A stretch of DNA of 64,000 nt, taken from NCBI RefSeq assembly GCF_017968885.1, contig NZ_CP072913.1:4262001-4326000 (forward strand), written 5' to 3'. Shown in pieces: positions 26,669 through 35,891 of the stretch. Numbering within the stretch: position 1 is the stretch's first letter; every line of letters begins with the position of its first letter. The notes below the pieces were generated by a model. The model was not told where the DNA came from and made no database searches. It saw only the letters and a list, made by a program, of their open reading frames with translations. The stretch comes from Pseudomonas sp. Tri1 (lineage in GTDB: Bacteria; Pseudomonadota; Gammaproteobacteria; Pseudomonadales; Pseudomonadaceae). Both the position numbers and the translations under genes were made by a program.

Positions 26669-27595
26669 TCATAACTCATACCGGTCAATGGTAGGCGCAT
26701 GTTGCGCCATCAGTTCCACGACCCAATCGATGAACACTCGTAACTTGGCACTGACGTGGCGGTTCGGGGGATAGGCCAGATAAAGCGGCATCGGCTCGAG
26801 CTGCCAGTCTTCGAACAGCGGCACCAACTCACCTTGCGCCTGGTGACGTCGGGACATGTACTCGGGCAGCCAGAGCACACCCAGCCCCGCCAAACCGGCC
26901 GCGAGATAGGCGTTGCCGTCATCGATGGCCAACGCGTAGCGCCCTTTGACGTGAAGCAGCTCACCGTCACGGCGCATGGCGTAGGGCAAGGATTTCCCAG
27001 TGCGAGCCCACAGGAAACCCACGGTACGATGGTGCGAATCTTCCAGCTCTCGCGGATGCGCGGGCCGGCCAAAGCGTGCCAGGTAACTCGGGGCGGCGAA
27101 GACGCCGAGGGCGAGATCGCCGACGCGTCGGGCGACCAGCGACTGATCCCTCAATTCACCGCCGCGCACCACGCAATCGACGTTTTCATCGATCAAGTCG
27201 ACGATGCGATCACTCACGCCCATGTCGATCTGGATGTCCGGGTATCGCTCATAGAACGCCGGCAAGGCCGGTATCAGGATCAGAGCGGCCAGCGGGCTCG
27301 GCACATCCACCCGCAGCCGGCCCCTGGGCAGCGCTTGTGCACCGGACAGGCTGGTCTCGGCGTCGTCCATGTCGGCGAGCAGGCGGACCACCCGTTCATA
27401 GTAGGCAGCGCCGTCGGCGGTGACGTTGACCTTGCGCGTGGTGCGGTTGAGCAACTTGACCCGCAACCGGGCCTCGAGTTGCTGCACCAGTTGGGTCACC
27501 GTGGTCTTGCTCATGTGCAGGGTGTCAGCCGCCTTGGTGAAGCTGCCCGCCTCCACGACTCGAACGAACGCCTGCATCGCATCAAAACGGTCCAT
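26669..27595 (-). CDS. LysR-family transcriptional regulator
   Basis: 308 aa. N-terminal HTH FDAMQAFVRVVEAGSFTKAA and MSKTTVTQLVQQLEARL, followed by a LysR substrate-binding domain. It belongs to the large Pseudomonas group similar to DmlR/PecT-type LysR regulators (LLNRTTRKVNVT). It diverges from the rid gene at 27727 across a 131-bp gap that contains an inverted repeat. Confidence 0.9.
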   Translation of the reverse strand: MDRFDAMQAFVRVVEAGSFTKAADTLHMSKTTVTQLVQQLEARLRVKLLNRTTRKVNVTADGAAYYERVVRLLADMDDAETSLSGAQALPRGRLRVDVPSPLAALILIPALPAFYERYPDIQIDMGVSDRIVDLIDENVDCVVRGGELRDQSLVARRVGDLALGVFAAPSYLARFGRPAHPRELEDSHHRTVGFLWARTGKSLPYAMRRDGELLHVKGRYALAIDDGNAYLAAGLAGLGVLWLPEYMSRRHQAQGELVPLFEDWQLEPMPLYLAYPPNRHVSAKLRVFIDWVVELMAQHAPTIDRYEL

Positions 27596-27619
27596 TTCCG
27601 CCTCGGGTATCTATCAGAT

Positions 27620-27638
27620 TGTTTGGATTTTACAAACA
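27620..27638. promoter_or_regulatory. candidate LysR operator, TGTTTG-N7-CAAACA
   Basis: Perfect six-base inverted arms with a 7-bp AT-rich spacer in the gap between the divergent LysR and Rid-family genes, nearer the LysR start. Confidence 0.45.
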
Positions 27639-27726
27639 GTGAAGGCCAAGGTTGCTCGTTTATCCCCCAGGCACAAGCCCCTAGAGTGCTTTCATCGTTG
27701 GTTCCAACCTTTTGATGGAGGCAGTC

Positions 27727-28128
27727 ATGACACAGCGTGATGTGGTTTTTCCGGCCGGGCGCCAGGCACTTTATGAACGTAACCGCTACTCGCCGGCTAT
27801 TCGTTCCAATGGCTTTCTGTTCGTCTCGGGGCAAGTCGGCAGCACCGAAGACGGCTCGCCTGAGCCCGATCTGGAGGCTCAGGTCCGGCTGGCGTTCAAC
27901 AATCTGAAGGCGATTCTCGCCGCTGCTGGCTGCAGCTTTGACGATGTGATTGATGTCACCGTCTTCATCGTCGATCCCGAATCGACATTCGAGAGGATCT
28001 GGAAAGTGGTGCCGGAATTCTGGGGTGACGCGCCGCATCCGACGCTGACTGGGGTGGGGGTGACGTGGTTGTATGGTTTTCAGTTTGAAATCAAGGTGAT
28101 TGCCAAATTGCCTGAAACCACCCTGTAG
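27727..28128 (+). CDS. Rid family protein without the catalytic arginine
   Basis: 133 aa with the YjgF/RidA fold pattern (SNGFLFVSGQVG, LKAILAAAGCSFDDV). The position that in RidA carries the substrate-binding Arg (PxRxxV) reads HPTLTGVGV, so this is a non-RidA subgroup with an unknown, possibly non-deaminase, role. The start at 27727 has GGAGG seven bases upstream; the earlier ATG at 27712 lacks one. It is divergent from a LysR gene. Confidence 0.83.
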   Translation: MTQRDVVFPAGRQALYERNRYSPAIRSNGFLFVSGQVGSTEDGSPEPDLEAQVRLAFNNLKAILAAAGCSFDDVIDVTVFIVDPESTFERIWKVVPEFWGDAPHPTLTGVGVTWLYGFQFEIKVIAKLPETTL

Positions 28129-28161
28129 GTCCGCATGCATTAATGTTGGGCTGTGCCACCG

Positions 28162-28322
28162 TCATCGCGAGCAAGCTCGCTCCCATGGGGAATGGCGGTG
28201 AACTCGGATCTTCGGCCCATCCTGAAACCAATGTGGGAGCGAGCCTGCTCGCGATAGCGGGGGTCAGTCTGTATCAATGTTGGCTGTACTGCCATCATCG
28301 CGAGCAGGCTCGCTCCCACAGA
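28162..28322. repeat. three REP sequences in alternating orientation
   Basis: CGCGAGCAAGCTCGCTCCCA near 28166, the inverted TGTGGGAGCGAGCCTGCTCG near 28232 and CGCGAGCAGGCTCGCTCCCA near 28300. They fill the gap between the convergent Rid and VOC genes. Confidence 0.92.
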
Positions 28323-28343
28323 GGGTCTTCAGTGGGTCGCCGG

Positions 28344-28823
28344 CTAGCCTTTCACCGCTGCTTCAATCGCGGCAATGTCGATCTTGGTCATTGTCATCAT
28401 GGCCTCGAAAGCGCGTTTGGCGGCTGCTTTATCGGAGCTGGTGACCGCATCAACCAGGACCCGCGGGGATATCTGCCATGACAAGCCCCACTTGTCCTTG
28501 CACCAGCCGCAGGCGCTCGCCTGACCGCCGTTGTCGATGATCGCGTTCCATAAACGGTCCGTTTCGGCCTGGTCATCGGTGGCGATCTGAAATGAGAAGG
28601 CCTCACTGTGCTTGAATACCGGCCCGCCATTGAGTCCGATACAAGGAATGCCTATCACCGTGAAGTCCACGGTGATCACGTCACCCTCCTTGCCCGATGG
28701 ATAATCGCCAGGAGCATGATGGACGGCGTTAACCGCACTGTCGGGAAAGGTTCTTGCATAGAACTGTGCCGCTTCCAGAGCGGTGCCGTCGTACCAGAGA
28801 CATATCCTGTTCTTATTGTTCAT
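28344..28823 (-). CDS. VOC family protein, PhnB/3-demethylubiquinone-type glyoxalase fold
   Basis: 159 aa. The start NRICLWYDGTALEAAQFYA and the SGKEGDVITVDFTVIGIPCIGLNGG pattern (residues 43-67) match the PF06983-type branch of the vicinal-oxygen-chelate fold. Members are small metal-binding enzymes or antibiotic-binding proteins, and most are uncharacterised. It stands alone between a REP cluster and the small gene at 28899. Confidence 0.82.
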   Translation of the reverse strand: MNNKNRICLWYDGTALEAAQFYARTFPDSAVNAVHHAPGDYPSGKEGDVITVDFTVIGIPCIGLNGGPVFKHSEAFSFQIATDDQAETDRLWNAIIDNGGQASACGWCKDKWGLSWQISPRVLVDAVTSSDKAAAKRAFEAMMTMTKIDIAAIEAAVKG

Positions 28824-28898
28824 CCGGATTCTCCGAGAGAAGGACTGGACGATGAAGTCTAGCAGCGCTCTGGACAGGTGACAGGGAACGAACCGGGC

Positions 28899-29135
28899 TC
28901 AGGCACTCACCCGTTCCCCGTGATCGACCATCCAGCGAATCATCCGCGCCAAGGGCACCCGATGATGGCGGATGGCGCACCAGGAAATATCCTCGTGCCG
29001 GTACAGTTCGACATAACGGCTGAGCAGCACATGACGACCATCCTCGGCCAGTTGCAACGAAAATTCACGGCAATGCAGGGTATCCCGACTGAGGGTTTTG
29101 ACTCGCCGATTCAGGATCAACGCATCGTTACTCAT
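28899..29135 (-). CDS. small protein of unknown function translationally coupled to mlaA
   Basis: 78 aa from the ATG at 29135, which overlaps the mlaA stop as ATGAGTAA. I do not recognise the family. The protein is rich in Arg and His (HEDISWCAIRHHRVPLARM) with no signal peptide or membrane segment, so it is probably cytoplasmic. The tight overlap with an outer-membrane lipid-asymmetry lipoprotein gene suggests a related or co-regulated role. Confidence 0.65.
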   Translation of the reverse strand: MSNDALILNRRVKTLSRDTLHCREFSLQLAEDGRHVLLSRYVELYRHEDISWCAIRHHRVPLARMIRWMVDHGERVSA

Positions 29136-29913
29136 TTGCCGCTTCCCCACCCTGGCAGTGCGGCCCCTGAATGACCGCCCCCGACTTCCCCTGCGCAACA
29201 AAATCGGCACGCTGCTGCGCCGTTGCATCGCGAAGCGCTACGTAGTAATCCGGCTGGGTCTGCAACTGGTCGGTCACAGGCAATGCCTCGGCTCGGCCAT
29301 CGACAACGCCGCCGACGGTGTTGATCGTTCCCAAGGTGTCGACGGTGCTGCTGTTGTCGCCGAACGGGTCGACGGCGAAACCCAGCACTTTGCCCGTCGC
29401 ATCCCTCAGGTTGGCGCTGCCCAGCAGCGGCAGTTCCACGATAGGCCCGGGGGCGACGTTCCAGACGCCGAAGGTCTGGCCGAAATCGGCCTTGTGGCGC
29501 TCGATGCCCAGCTTGCCCGACACGTCGATCAGCCCGACGATACCCGCCGTGGTGTTGATGACGAAACGCCCCAATGTGTTGACCGAACGTTGTGCATTGC
29601 CTTGCAGCAAGTCGTTGATGAACACCTTGGGCTCGCCGAAGTTCGCCACGAAGTTGTGGACGCCGGCCTGGAACATCTCCGGCAGCTTGAGATAACCCCG
29701 GGCAACCGGGGCCAGCGCATAGTCATCCACGGTTCGGTTGAACGCGAAGATGCCGCGGTTGATGGGCTCTGCGGGATCATGGACGGTGAAAGTCGTACTG
29801 TCACAACTACCCGCAGTGGCAGCAGGCGTGGTGGAGCAACCGCTGGCGAGTGCCACCAGAGCAATGACTAGAGAGGTGCGAACACATAACGGCGCGGGTT
29901 TGAACGTCGGCAT
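29128..29913 (-). CDS. mlaA: MlaA/VacJ family outer-membrane lipoprotein
   Basis: 261 aa from the ATG at 29913. The lipobox VALASGC places the acylated Cys at residue 26. The mature part contains the MlaA signature DPAEPINRGIFAFNR and later GPIVELPLLGSANLRD. MlaA removes mislocalised phospholipids from the outer leaflet of the outer membrane and hands them to MlaC and the MlaFEDB transporter, whose genes are not in this window. The downstream 78-aa gene overlaps its stop. A longer frame to 29961 exists but would bury the signal peptide. Confidence 0.9.
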   Translation of the reverse strand: MPTFKPAPLCVRTSLVIALVALASGCSTTPAATAGSCDSTTFTVHDPAEPINRGIFAFNRTVDDYALAPVARGYLKLPEMFQAGVHNFVANFGEPKVFINDLLQGNAQRSVNTLGRFVINTTAGIVGLIDVSGKLGIERHKADFGQTFGVWNVAPGPIVELPLLGSANLRDATGKVLGFAVDPFGDNSSTVDTLGTINTVGGVVDGRAEALPVTDQLQTQPDYYVALRDATAQQRADFVAQGKSGAVIQGPHCQGGEAANE

Positions 29914-29978
29914 ACAAGGTGATCTCGGCAAGGAAAAAGTGGTGCTACCAACGCCAGTCAAAAGCCGAACCCGCCCCT

Positions 29979-30068
29979 ATGGCGAGGGAGCTTGCTCCCG
30001 CTGGGGCGCGAAGCGGTCCTGGTTTTGGGGCTGCTGCGCAGCCCAGCGGGAGCACGCGCCCTCGTCAC
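29979..30068. repeat. REP-like inverted pair, GGCGAGGGAGCTTGCTCCCGC class
   Basis: Left arm GGCGAGGGAGCTTGCTCCCG and an imperfect right arm CAGCGGGAGCACGCGCCCTC surround about 40 bp. This differs in sequence from the GTGGGAGCGAGC class elsewhere in the window. It lies in the 339-bp gap between mlaA and the response regulator gene; the rest of that gap shows only a possible TAGTAT -10 box near 30213. Confidence 0.75.
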
Positions 30069-30252
30069 AGGTTCGATGTTGGCTGGCTGTTCAACTGACG
30101 GGTATTGGGGGGCCATCCTGCCGCTGCTTTTTTGCCTGAAGATTTCCAGAACATTGCCCGCCAGCAACTTTATTTCCAGATTGAAATATATGACGCAGGC
30201 CATGGATTGCCCCTAGTATCCGCCCCTGTATTCCTTGCCCAGCGTGCCCACC

Positions 30253-30963
30253 GTGAGCCATTTATTACTGGTGGACGACGACCTCGAAGTCCTCGCCCTC
30301 TTGCGCAAATTCCTCGAAAAACATGGTTACAGCGTCGAAGTGGCCGCTGACGGCACTGCGTTGTGGCAAGCGGTGGAACGGCGGCTGCCGGACCTGATCA
30401 TCCTCGACGTCATGCTGCCGGGCGACAGCGGGTTGGTGCTATGCCAACGACTGCGAACCGAGCACACGGTCGGCATCATCATGCTCACCGCCATGGGCGA
30501 ACTGAGTGATCGCGTCGTCGGCCTGGAGCTGGGGGCGGACGATTACCTGACCAAACCCTTCGACGCCCGGGAGCTGTTGGCCCGGGTGCGTGCCGTGCTC
30601 CGGCGCACCGGGGAAGCCAGGGGTACGGCGAACGACTCATCCCGGCCAATCCTGGAGTTCGAAAACTGGCAGTTGGACGTCACCCGTCGCGAACTGCGCT
30701 CACCGGACAAGGTCATGATCCCGCTGTCCGCCGGGGAGTTCGAATTGCTGTTGGTCTTTGCTGAACACCCGCGACGGGTGCTGGCCCGTCAGCAGTTGCT
30801 GGACTTGGCTCGCGGCGAGACCTTCGACGCGTTTGACCGAAGCATCGATGTCCAGGTCAGTCGCCTGCGGCGCAAGTTGGAGACTGATGTCACCGGCGCG
30901 TCGATGATCCGCACCGTGCGCAACAGCGGCTACCTCTTCAGCCCCCACGTGGTGAAGCGATGA
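30253..30963 (+). CDS. OmpR-family response regulator
   Basis: 236 aa from the GTG at 30253. Receiver domain with the phosphoacceptor Asp52 in LIILDVMLPGDSG, LTAMGE and the conserved Lys in DYLTKPFDARE, then a C-terminal winged helix (RTVRNSGYLF). In-frame GTG (30244) and TTG (30235) codons upstream are alternative starts; none has a strong Shine-Dalgarno. The stop overlaps the kinase start by ATGA. Target genes are not evident; the neighbouring mlaA is divergent. Confidence 0.9.
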   Translation: MSHLLLVDDDLEVLALLRKFLEKHGYSVEVAADGTALWQAVERRLPDLIILDVMLPGDSGLVLCQRLRTEHTVGIIMLTAMGELSDRVVGLELGADDYLTKPFDARELLARVRAVLRRTGEARGTANDSSRPILEFENWQLDVTRRELRSPDKVMIPLSAGEFELLLVFAEHPRRVLARQQLLDLARGETFDAFDRSIDVQVSRLRRKLETDVTGASMIRTVRNSGYLFSPHVVKR

Positions 30964-32294
30964 AATACACTCGACGGCCATGGGATACGCTGGCGCGATG
31001 GATCGCCCTGACCACCCTGGTTGCCATGCTCACGTTGCTGGCCCTGAACGCGCTGTTCAGCCAATTGGCTGATGCCTGGGCCCGCCCGCCCCTGATGGAA
31101 ACCGGCCTGATTGAAAAGATCGCCGCCATCACCCGCATCATCGACTCGGCAGCGCCCGAACAGCGGCCCACCATTGCCAGGACGGCCAGTGACCCGATCT
31201 TCAACACGCAATGGCTCCAACGCCATGAAGATGCCAAGCTGCCAGTGATCGACGACCCCGAATACAGTGATGGCGCACTGCGGTTGCGCCAACAGTTGGG
31301 CCGGCCCGATGCGAGGATGGAAGGCTATGAGCCAAGCGATTGGCCCGCCGGCCAGCCCGGCGCACGCTACGCCGCGATGATCGAATTGACCGACCACTCG
31401 TGGGTCATGTTTTCCCTGCCAGCGCGCAGTTGGGGACTGGAGGAATGGGAGCGCAGCCTGATCATGCTGGCGCTGATCCTAGTGTCGACGATTATCGTCG
31501 CACTGATCGCCACGCGACACCTGGCAGCACCCTTGCAACGCTTTGCCGAAGGCGCCAGACGCTTCGGCGTGGATCACAAGGCACCGCCTATCCCCGTCGT
31601 CGGCCCCCATGAAATCCGCCAGGCGATCCTCGCCTTCAATGCCATGCAGGCCCAGCTAAAGCACTTCATCGAGGACCGCACCCAGATGCTCGCCGCCATC
31701 TCCCACGACCTGCGCACGCCCTTGACCCGCATGCGCCTGCGTGGCGAGTTCATCGAGGATGCCGAGCAGCAATCCCGGCTGTTCAGGGACGTCGATGAAA
31801 TGCAGGCGATGATCAACTCAGCCCTGGAGTTCTTCCGCGACGACGCCCGGCTTGAACATGCCACCGCGTTCGACCTGGCCGAACTGCTGCACACCATCGT
31901 CGATGACCTCAAGGACGCCGGCATCGAGGTTGGGTTCGAAGGCGCCCAGCGCCTGGTTTATGTCGGCCGGCCCATCGGCATCAAGCGCGCCTTGGTCAAC
32001 CTGATCGACAACGCGATCAAATATGGCGGCGAGCCGACGGTTCGCCTCGAAGCCGACGCCAATCGAGTGGATATTCGCATCCTGGACCAAGGGCCGGGCA
32101 TCGCCGCCCAATACCTTGAGCAGGTCTTCACGCCGTTCTTTCGCATCGAAGGCTCTCGCAACAAGCACACCGGCGGCGTCGGGCTGGGCTTGTCGGCGGC
32201 CCGGGCGACGGTGCTGGAGCATGGCGGGACTCTGACCTTGAGCAATCGTCGGGGTGGCGGGTTGGAGGCCCGGGTCTCGCTGCCGCTTGACTGA
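30960..32294 (+). CDS. EnvZ-type sensor histidine kinase
   Basis: 444 aa. Two membrane helices (about 14-34 and 167-186) enclose a periplasmic sensor region of about 130 residues. A HAMP-like segment (RHLAAPLQRFAEGARRFG) is followed by the H-box SHDLRTPLTRMRL (His249), an N-box LVNLIDNAIKYG and the G-boxes DQGPGIA and GGVGLGLS. It is translationally coupled to its cognate regulator gene. The signal sensed is unknown. Confidence 0.91.
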   Translation: MKYTRRPWDTLARWIALTTLVAMLTLLALNALFSQLADAWARPPLMETGLIEKIAAITRIIDSAAPEQRPTIARTASDPIFNTQWLQRHEDAKLPVIDDPEYSDGALRLRQQLGRPDARMEGYEPSDWPAGQPGARYAAMIELTDHSWVMFSLPARSWGLEEWERSLIMLALILVSTIIVALIATRHLAAPLQRFAEGARRFGVDHKAPPIPVVGPHEIRQAILAFNAMQAQLKHFIEDRTQMLAAISHDLRTPLTRMRLRGEFIEDAEQQSRLFRDVDEMQAMINSALEFFRDDARLEHATAFDLAELLHTIVDDLKDAGIEVGFEGAQRLVYVGRPIGIKRALVNLIDNAIKYGGEPTVRLEADANRVDIRILDQGPGIAAQYLEQVFTPFFRIEGSRNKHTGGVGLGLSAARATVLEHGGTLTLSNRRGGGLEARVSLPLD

Positions 32295-32368
32295 AAATGC
32301 CCCGATGTATCGATACGCTCTAAACAATCAGCGCCTTCCTCGGTAGGATGTCCGGCCTTTTCCGGACT

Positions 32369-32394
32369 CGCCCCTGCCCCGGGGGGGCGCTTTT
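32369..32394 (+). terminator. possible intrinsic terminator after the kinase gene
   Basis: CGCCCC and GGGGCG arms around a GC-rich loop are followed by CTTTTCT. A second small hairpin, TCCGGCCTTTTCCGGA, lies just upstream at 32351-32366. Confidence 0.5.
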
Positions 32395-32478
32395 CTATAT
32401 CGCTCGACTCAATGCCATCGCTCGCGTTCACGACAGACAAGGATCGACGGAGCCCACTGAACACTAAGGAGTTCACCG

Positions 32479-33000
32479 ATGATTCTTATCATTTATGCGC
32501 ACCCCTACCCCGACAAATCGCGGGTCAACCAGTTGATGCTCAAGCGGGTGTCGAACAACCCGGACGTGGCCATACGTTCGCTCTACGAGCTTTACCCCAA
32601 CTTCGACATCGACGTCGAGGCGGAACAGCGTGCAGTGGAGCAAGCGGATCTTGTGGTGCTCCAGCATCCGATGTACTGGTACAGCACCCCGCCCCTGCTG
32701 AAACTGTGGATCGATAAAGTCTTCACCCACGGCTGGGCCTACGGCAAAGGCACCGTCGCCCTCAAAGACAAGCGCCTGCTGTGGGCCGTCACCACCGGTG
32801 GCGATCAAGCGCATTTTGCGATCGGCGACTACCCAGGTTTTGCCGCGCTGGCCCAACCCCTCCACGCCACGGCCATTTACTGCGGCATGCGCTGGTTGGA
32901 GCCGGTGGTCGTGCATGGCGCCTATGCCGCCGACCCTGACGCCCAACACGCACAAATCGAACACTATGGCGCCCGCCTGGCCGCCTGGAAGGAAGATTGA
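32479..33000 (+). CDS. kefF: KefF/KefG-like NAD(P)H oxidoreductase, potassium-efflux ancillary protein
   Basis: 173 aa with the flavodoxin-like fold of the KefF/NQO group: [16 protein letters not shown] at the N-terminus, [21 protein letters not shown] near residue 58 and TTGGDQAHF near 105. KefF binds FMN, stimulates the KefC antiporter and can reduce quinones. It has an AAGGAG-type ribosome site, and the antiporter ATG begins one base after its stop. Confidence 0.86.
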   Translation: MILIIYAHPYPDKSRVNQLMLKRVSNNPDVAIRSLYELYPNFDIDVEAEQRAVEQADLVVLQHPMYWYSTPPLLKLWIDKVFTHGWAYGKGTVALKDKRLLWAVTTGGDQAHFAIGDYPGFAALAQPLHATAIYCGMRWLEPVVVHGAYAADPDAQHAQIEHYGARLAAWKED

Positions 33001-33001
33001 A

Positions 33002-34828
33002 ATGGAGACTCACAGCCTGATTGAAATGCTCATATACCTGGGCTCGGCGGCGTTGATCGTGCCGATTGCCGTCCGGTTGGGGCTGGGCCCGGTATTGGGC
33101 TACCTGCTGGCCGGCTGCGTCATCGGCCCGTGGGGGCTGAAGCTGATTACCGATGTAAAGGCCATCCTGGAGTTCGCTGAAATCGGTGTGGTCCTGATGC
33201 TGTTCATCATCGGCCTTGAGCTCGACCCCAAACGGCTCTGGGCCCTGCGCCGGATGGTGTTCGGTGGCGGTGCCCTGCAAATGCTCGCCTGTGGCACCGC
33301 CATTGGCTTGTTCTGCGCGGCCCTTGGCCTGAACTGGACGGCGGCGCTGCTGGTCGGCCTGACCCTGAGCCTTTCCTCCACCGCCATCGCCATGCAGGCG
33401 ATGAGCGAACGCAACCTGACCGCCACCGCGGTCGGGCGCAGCAGCTTTGCCGTGCTGCTGTTCCAGGACATCGCGGCGATTCCGCTGGTGGCGATGATTC
33501 CGTTGTTGTCGGCCCACGGCGACACGCCTTCAGGCACAGCCCTGTTGCTATCGATTGGCAAAATCGTCGCCGCCATCGCCATCGTCGTGCTGTTGGGGCG
33601 CTACGTGACGCGGCCGCTGCTGCGCTTCGCGGCACGCTCAGGCTTGCGGGAGATTTTCAGTGCCGTTGCGCTTTTTCTGGTGTTCGGCTTCGGCTTTCTG
33701 TTGGAGGAAGCCGGTTTGTCGATGGCCATGGGCGCGTTCCTCGCCGGGGTGTTGCTGGCCAGTTCCGAATACCGCCATGCCCTGGAAAGCGACATCGAAC
33801 CATTCAAAGGCCTGCTGCTGGGGCTGTTCTTCATCGGTGTCGGCATGTCGATCGATTTCGGCACCCTGATCAACGCACCGTTGAAAGTCGTCACCCTGAC
33901 CCTGGGTTTCATCCTGATCAAACTGCTGGTGATCAAGGCCGCCGGCCGATTCCTCAACGTCCCCGCCGGGCAGCGCTCATGGCAGGCGGTGTTACTGGGC
34001 CAGGGCAGCGAATTCGCCTTCGTGGTGTTCGGCGCAGCGACAGTGGCCGGGATCTTGACCGACCCATGGGGCAAGAGCCTGACCCTGGCGGTGGCCCTGT
34101 CCATGTGCCTGACGCCGTTGTTGATCCTGTTGTTGGGTCGATTCGAGTCGCTCACCCAGAAAAACAAACGCGAATCCGACCTCGTCGACCAGCAGAATCC
34201 GCGAGTGATCATCGCCGGGTTCGGCCGTTTCGGGCAGATCGCCGGACGCCTCTTGATGTCCTGCGGTGTCGAGGTGGTGGTATTGGATCACGACCCTGAC
34301 AACATCGAGACACTGCGCAAATTCGGCGTGAAAGTCTTTTATGGCGATGCCACGCGCCTCGATCTGTTGCACGCCGCCGGCGCGGCCCAAGCGGTGGTGT
34401 TGATCAACGCGATCGACGATCAGGAAGACAACCTGACGCTGACCCGGCTGGCCCAGGAGCACTTTCCAGCGTTGCAGCTGATCGTGCGCGCGCGGGACAT
34501 GGGGCACCTCATCACCCTTCGGCGAATGGGCGTGGAGGCGGCCGAGCGGGAAACATTCGAGAGCGCACTGGCATTGGGTCGCAGTGCGCTGGAGCGCATG
34601 GGCGTCGGGCCTTATGAAGCGCGCGAGCGAGCGGATCAGTTCCGGCGACTGAACCTCAAGATGCTGGAGGAGATCGTTGCCCAGCCGGAAGATGACCTCA
34701 AGTTCCGACACGATGCCTACCGACGTGCCAATGCACTGCTCACGGACATGTTCAACGAAGACCGTGCCCATCCAGTCGACAACTGGACTGAACACCATCG
34801 CAACGAAACCGACAAGACGCCGGGTTGA
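33002..34828 (+). CDS. kefC: glutathione-regulated potassium-efflux antiporter, KefC type
   Basis: 608 aa from the ATG at 33002. About twelve membrane segments of the CPA2 antiporter fold (for example [19 protein letters not shown] and [19 protein letters not shown]) fill residues 1-380. A cytosolic RCK/KTN domain follows with the nucleotide motif [16 protein letters not shown] near 400. The family exports K+ in exchange for H+ to acidify the cytoplasm and protect against electrophiles, gated by glutathione adducts. It forms an operon with kefF. The GlxA-type regulator gene converges on it, with 6 bp between the stops. Confidence 0.9.
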   Translation: METHSLIEMLIYLGSAALIVPIAVRLGLGPVLGYLLAGCVIGPWGLKLITDVKAILEFAEIGVVLMLFIIGLELDPKRLWALRRMVFGGGALQMLACGTAIGLFCAALGLNWTAALLVGLTLSLSSTAIAMQAMSERNLTATAVGRSSFAVLLFQDIAAIPLVAMIPLLSAHGDTPSGTALLLSIGKIVAAIAIVVLLGRYVTRPLLRFAARSGLREIFSAVALFLVFGFGFLLEEAGLSMAMGAFLAGVLLASSEYRHALESDIEPFKGLLLGLFFIGVGMSIDFGTLINAPLKVVTLTLGFILIKLLVIKAAGRFLNVPAGQRSWQAVLLGQGSEFAFVVFGAATVAGILTDPWGKSLTLAVALSMCLTPLLILLLGRFESLTQKNKRESDLVDQQNPRVIIAGFGRFGQIAGRLLMSCGVEVVVLDHDPDNIETLRKFGVKVFYGDATRLDLLHAAGAAQAVVLINAIDDQEDNLTLTRLAQEHFPALQLIVRARDMGHLITLRRMGVEAAERETFESALALGRSALERMGVGPYEARERADQFRRLNLKMLEEIVAQPEDDLKFRHDAYRRANALLTDMFNEDRAHPVDNWTEHHRNETDKTPG

Positions 34829-34834
34829 CCCGCG

Positions 34835-35800
34835 TCACACACGTCCAAACTTGCGCCGGTATTGCACCGGCGTCAGCCCGGTCAGCGCCTTGAACATGCG
34901 CTGCAAGTTGGAGCTGCTGCTGAAACCCAGCTCGGCGCCGATGCTGGCAAGGGGCAGCGCCGTCAACGTCAGGCGTTCGCTGACCTGGTTCAACTTGATG
35001 CGCCGGGCGTAGGCCGCGACGGGCTGACCCGTTTCACGGCTGACCTTGCGCGCCAAGGTACGCTCGGACACCGCCAGCTCGCTTGCCAGTGCCTGAACGG
35101 TGATCCGCTCGGCCGGCATCCGCTCGATCAACCCATGCAACTGCCGTAACCATCCGCTGGATTGCTCGATCAGCGCGCTGCCCTGGAACGCCCCATGGGC
35201 AATGGCCGGTCGCGGCAGCACCATGAGCCGGGTAATGTCGCGCAGGACGTCGCTGCTGACGTTGCGCTCGATGAGCTTCTCGGCGATGGGCAGGTACCCG
35301 TTCACCCCGGACGCGGTCGCCGTGCGTTCGTTGAAAACACAGTTCTGCTCGCTTTGCCAAAGGACTTTTCGATACTGCTGCATCGCTTGCGCCAGCCACC
35401 AGGTCACCGTCGCGCCCTGCCCATCCAAGCGACCGCTGGCGGCCAGCAGGCAGACACCGGTGCAATAGGACCAGAGCTGCAGCGACCGGGGACGCTTCGA
35501 CAGTGCGCTCACGAGGGCCGCCTGGTCAGCCAGCAGTGCATTCACCTGCTCGGCCGATTCGGCCCAGAAACCAGGAACCAGGACGGCATCCAGCTTGGTG
35601 CTGCCCAAGGCCGCTTCCGCGTGCAAGGTCACGCCATGGGCACACACCACCGGCCCGGCTTGCAACGCGATGTAGCGTGCCTCGAACAACGTCAGCCCTC
35701 TTCTGCGGTTGGCGGCATGCAGCAGGTCAGCGAAGGCGAACAGGCCAGCGGGCATGCAGCCAGGAAACAGGAGCAGGCCGATTCGAAGTTTTTTGGTCAT
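34835..35800 (-). CDS. GlxA-type transcriptional regulator (DJ-1/PfpI-like plus AraC HTH)
   Basis: 321 aa from the ATG at 35800. The N-terminal half is a DJ-1/PfpI-like sensing domain with the nucleophile-elbow pattern WSYCTGVCLLAASG near residue 135. The C-terminal 100 residues are an AraC/XylS double HTH (LASELAVSERTLARKVSRE and AELGFSSSSNLQRMFKALTG). It diverges from the metallo-beta-lactamase-fold gene at 35892, which is the likely target. Confidence 0.88.
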   Translation of the reverse strand: MTKKLRIGLLLFPGCMPAGLFAFADLLHAANRRRGLTLFEARYIALQAGPVVCAHGVTLHAEAALGSTKLDAVLVPGFWAESAEQVNALLADQAALVSALSKRPRSLQLWSYCTGVCLLAASGRLDGQGATVTWWLAQAMQQYRKVLWQSEQNCVFNERTATASGVNGYLPIAEKLIERNVSSDVLRDITRLMVLPRPAIAHGAFQGSALIEQSSGWLRQLHGLIERMPAERITVQALASELAVSERTLARKVSRETGQPVAAYARRIKLNQVSERLTLTALPLASIGAELGFSSSSNLQRMFKALTGLTPVQYRRKFGRV

Positions 35801-35891
35801 GGCTTGAAACGAATCAAAGATGTCAGATCCGGCCATTATGCACACGGGACCGGATCGGCACCATGAAGCGCTCACTCAACAGGAACGCCTC

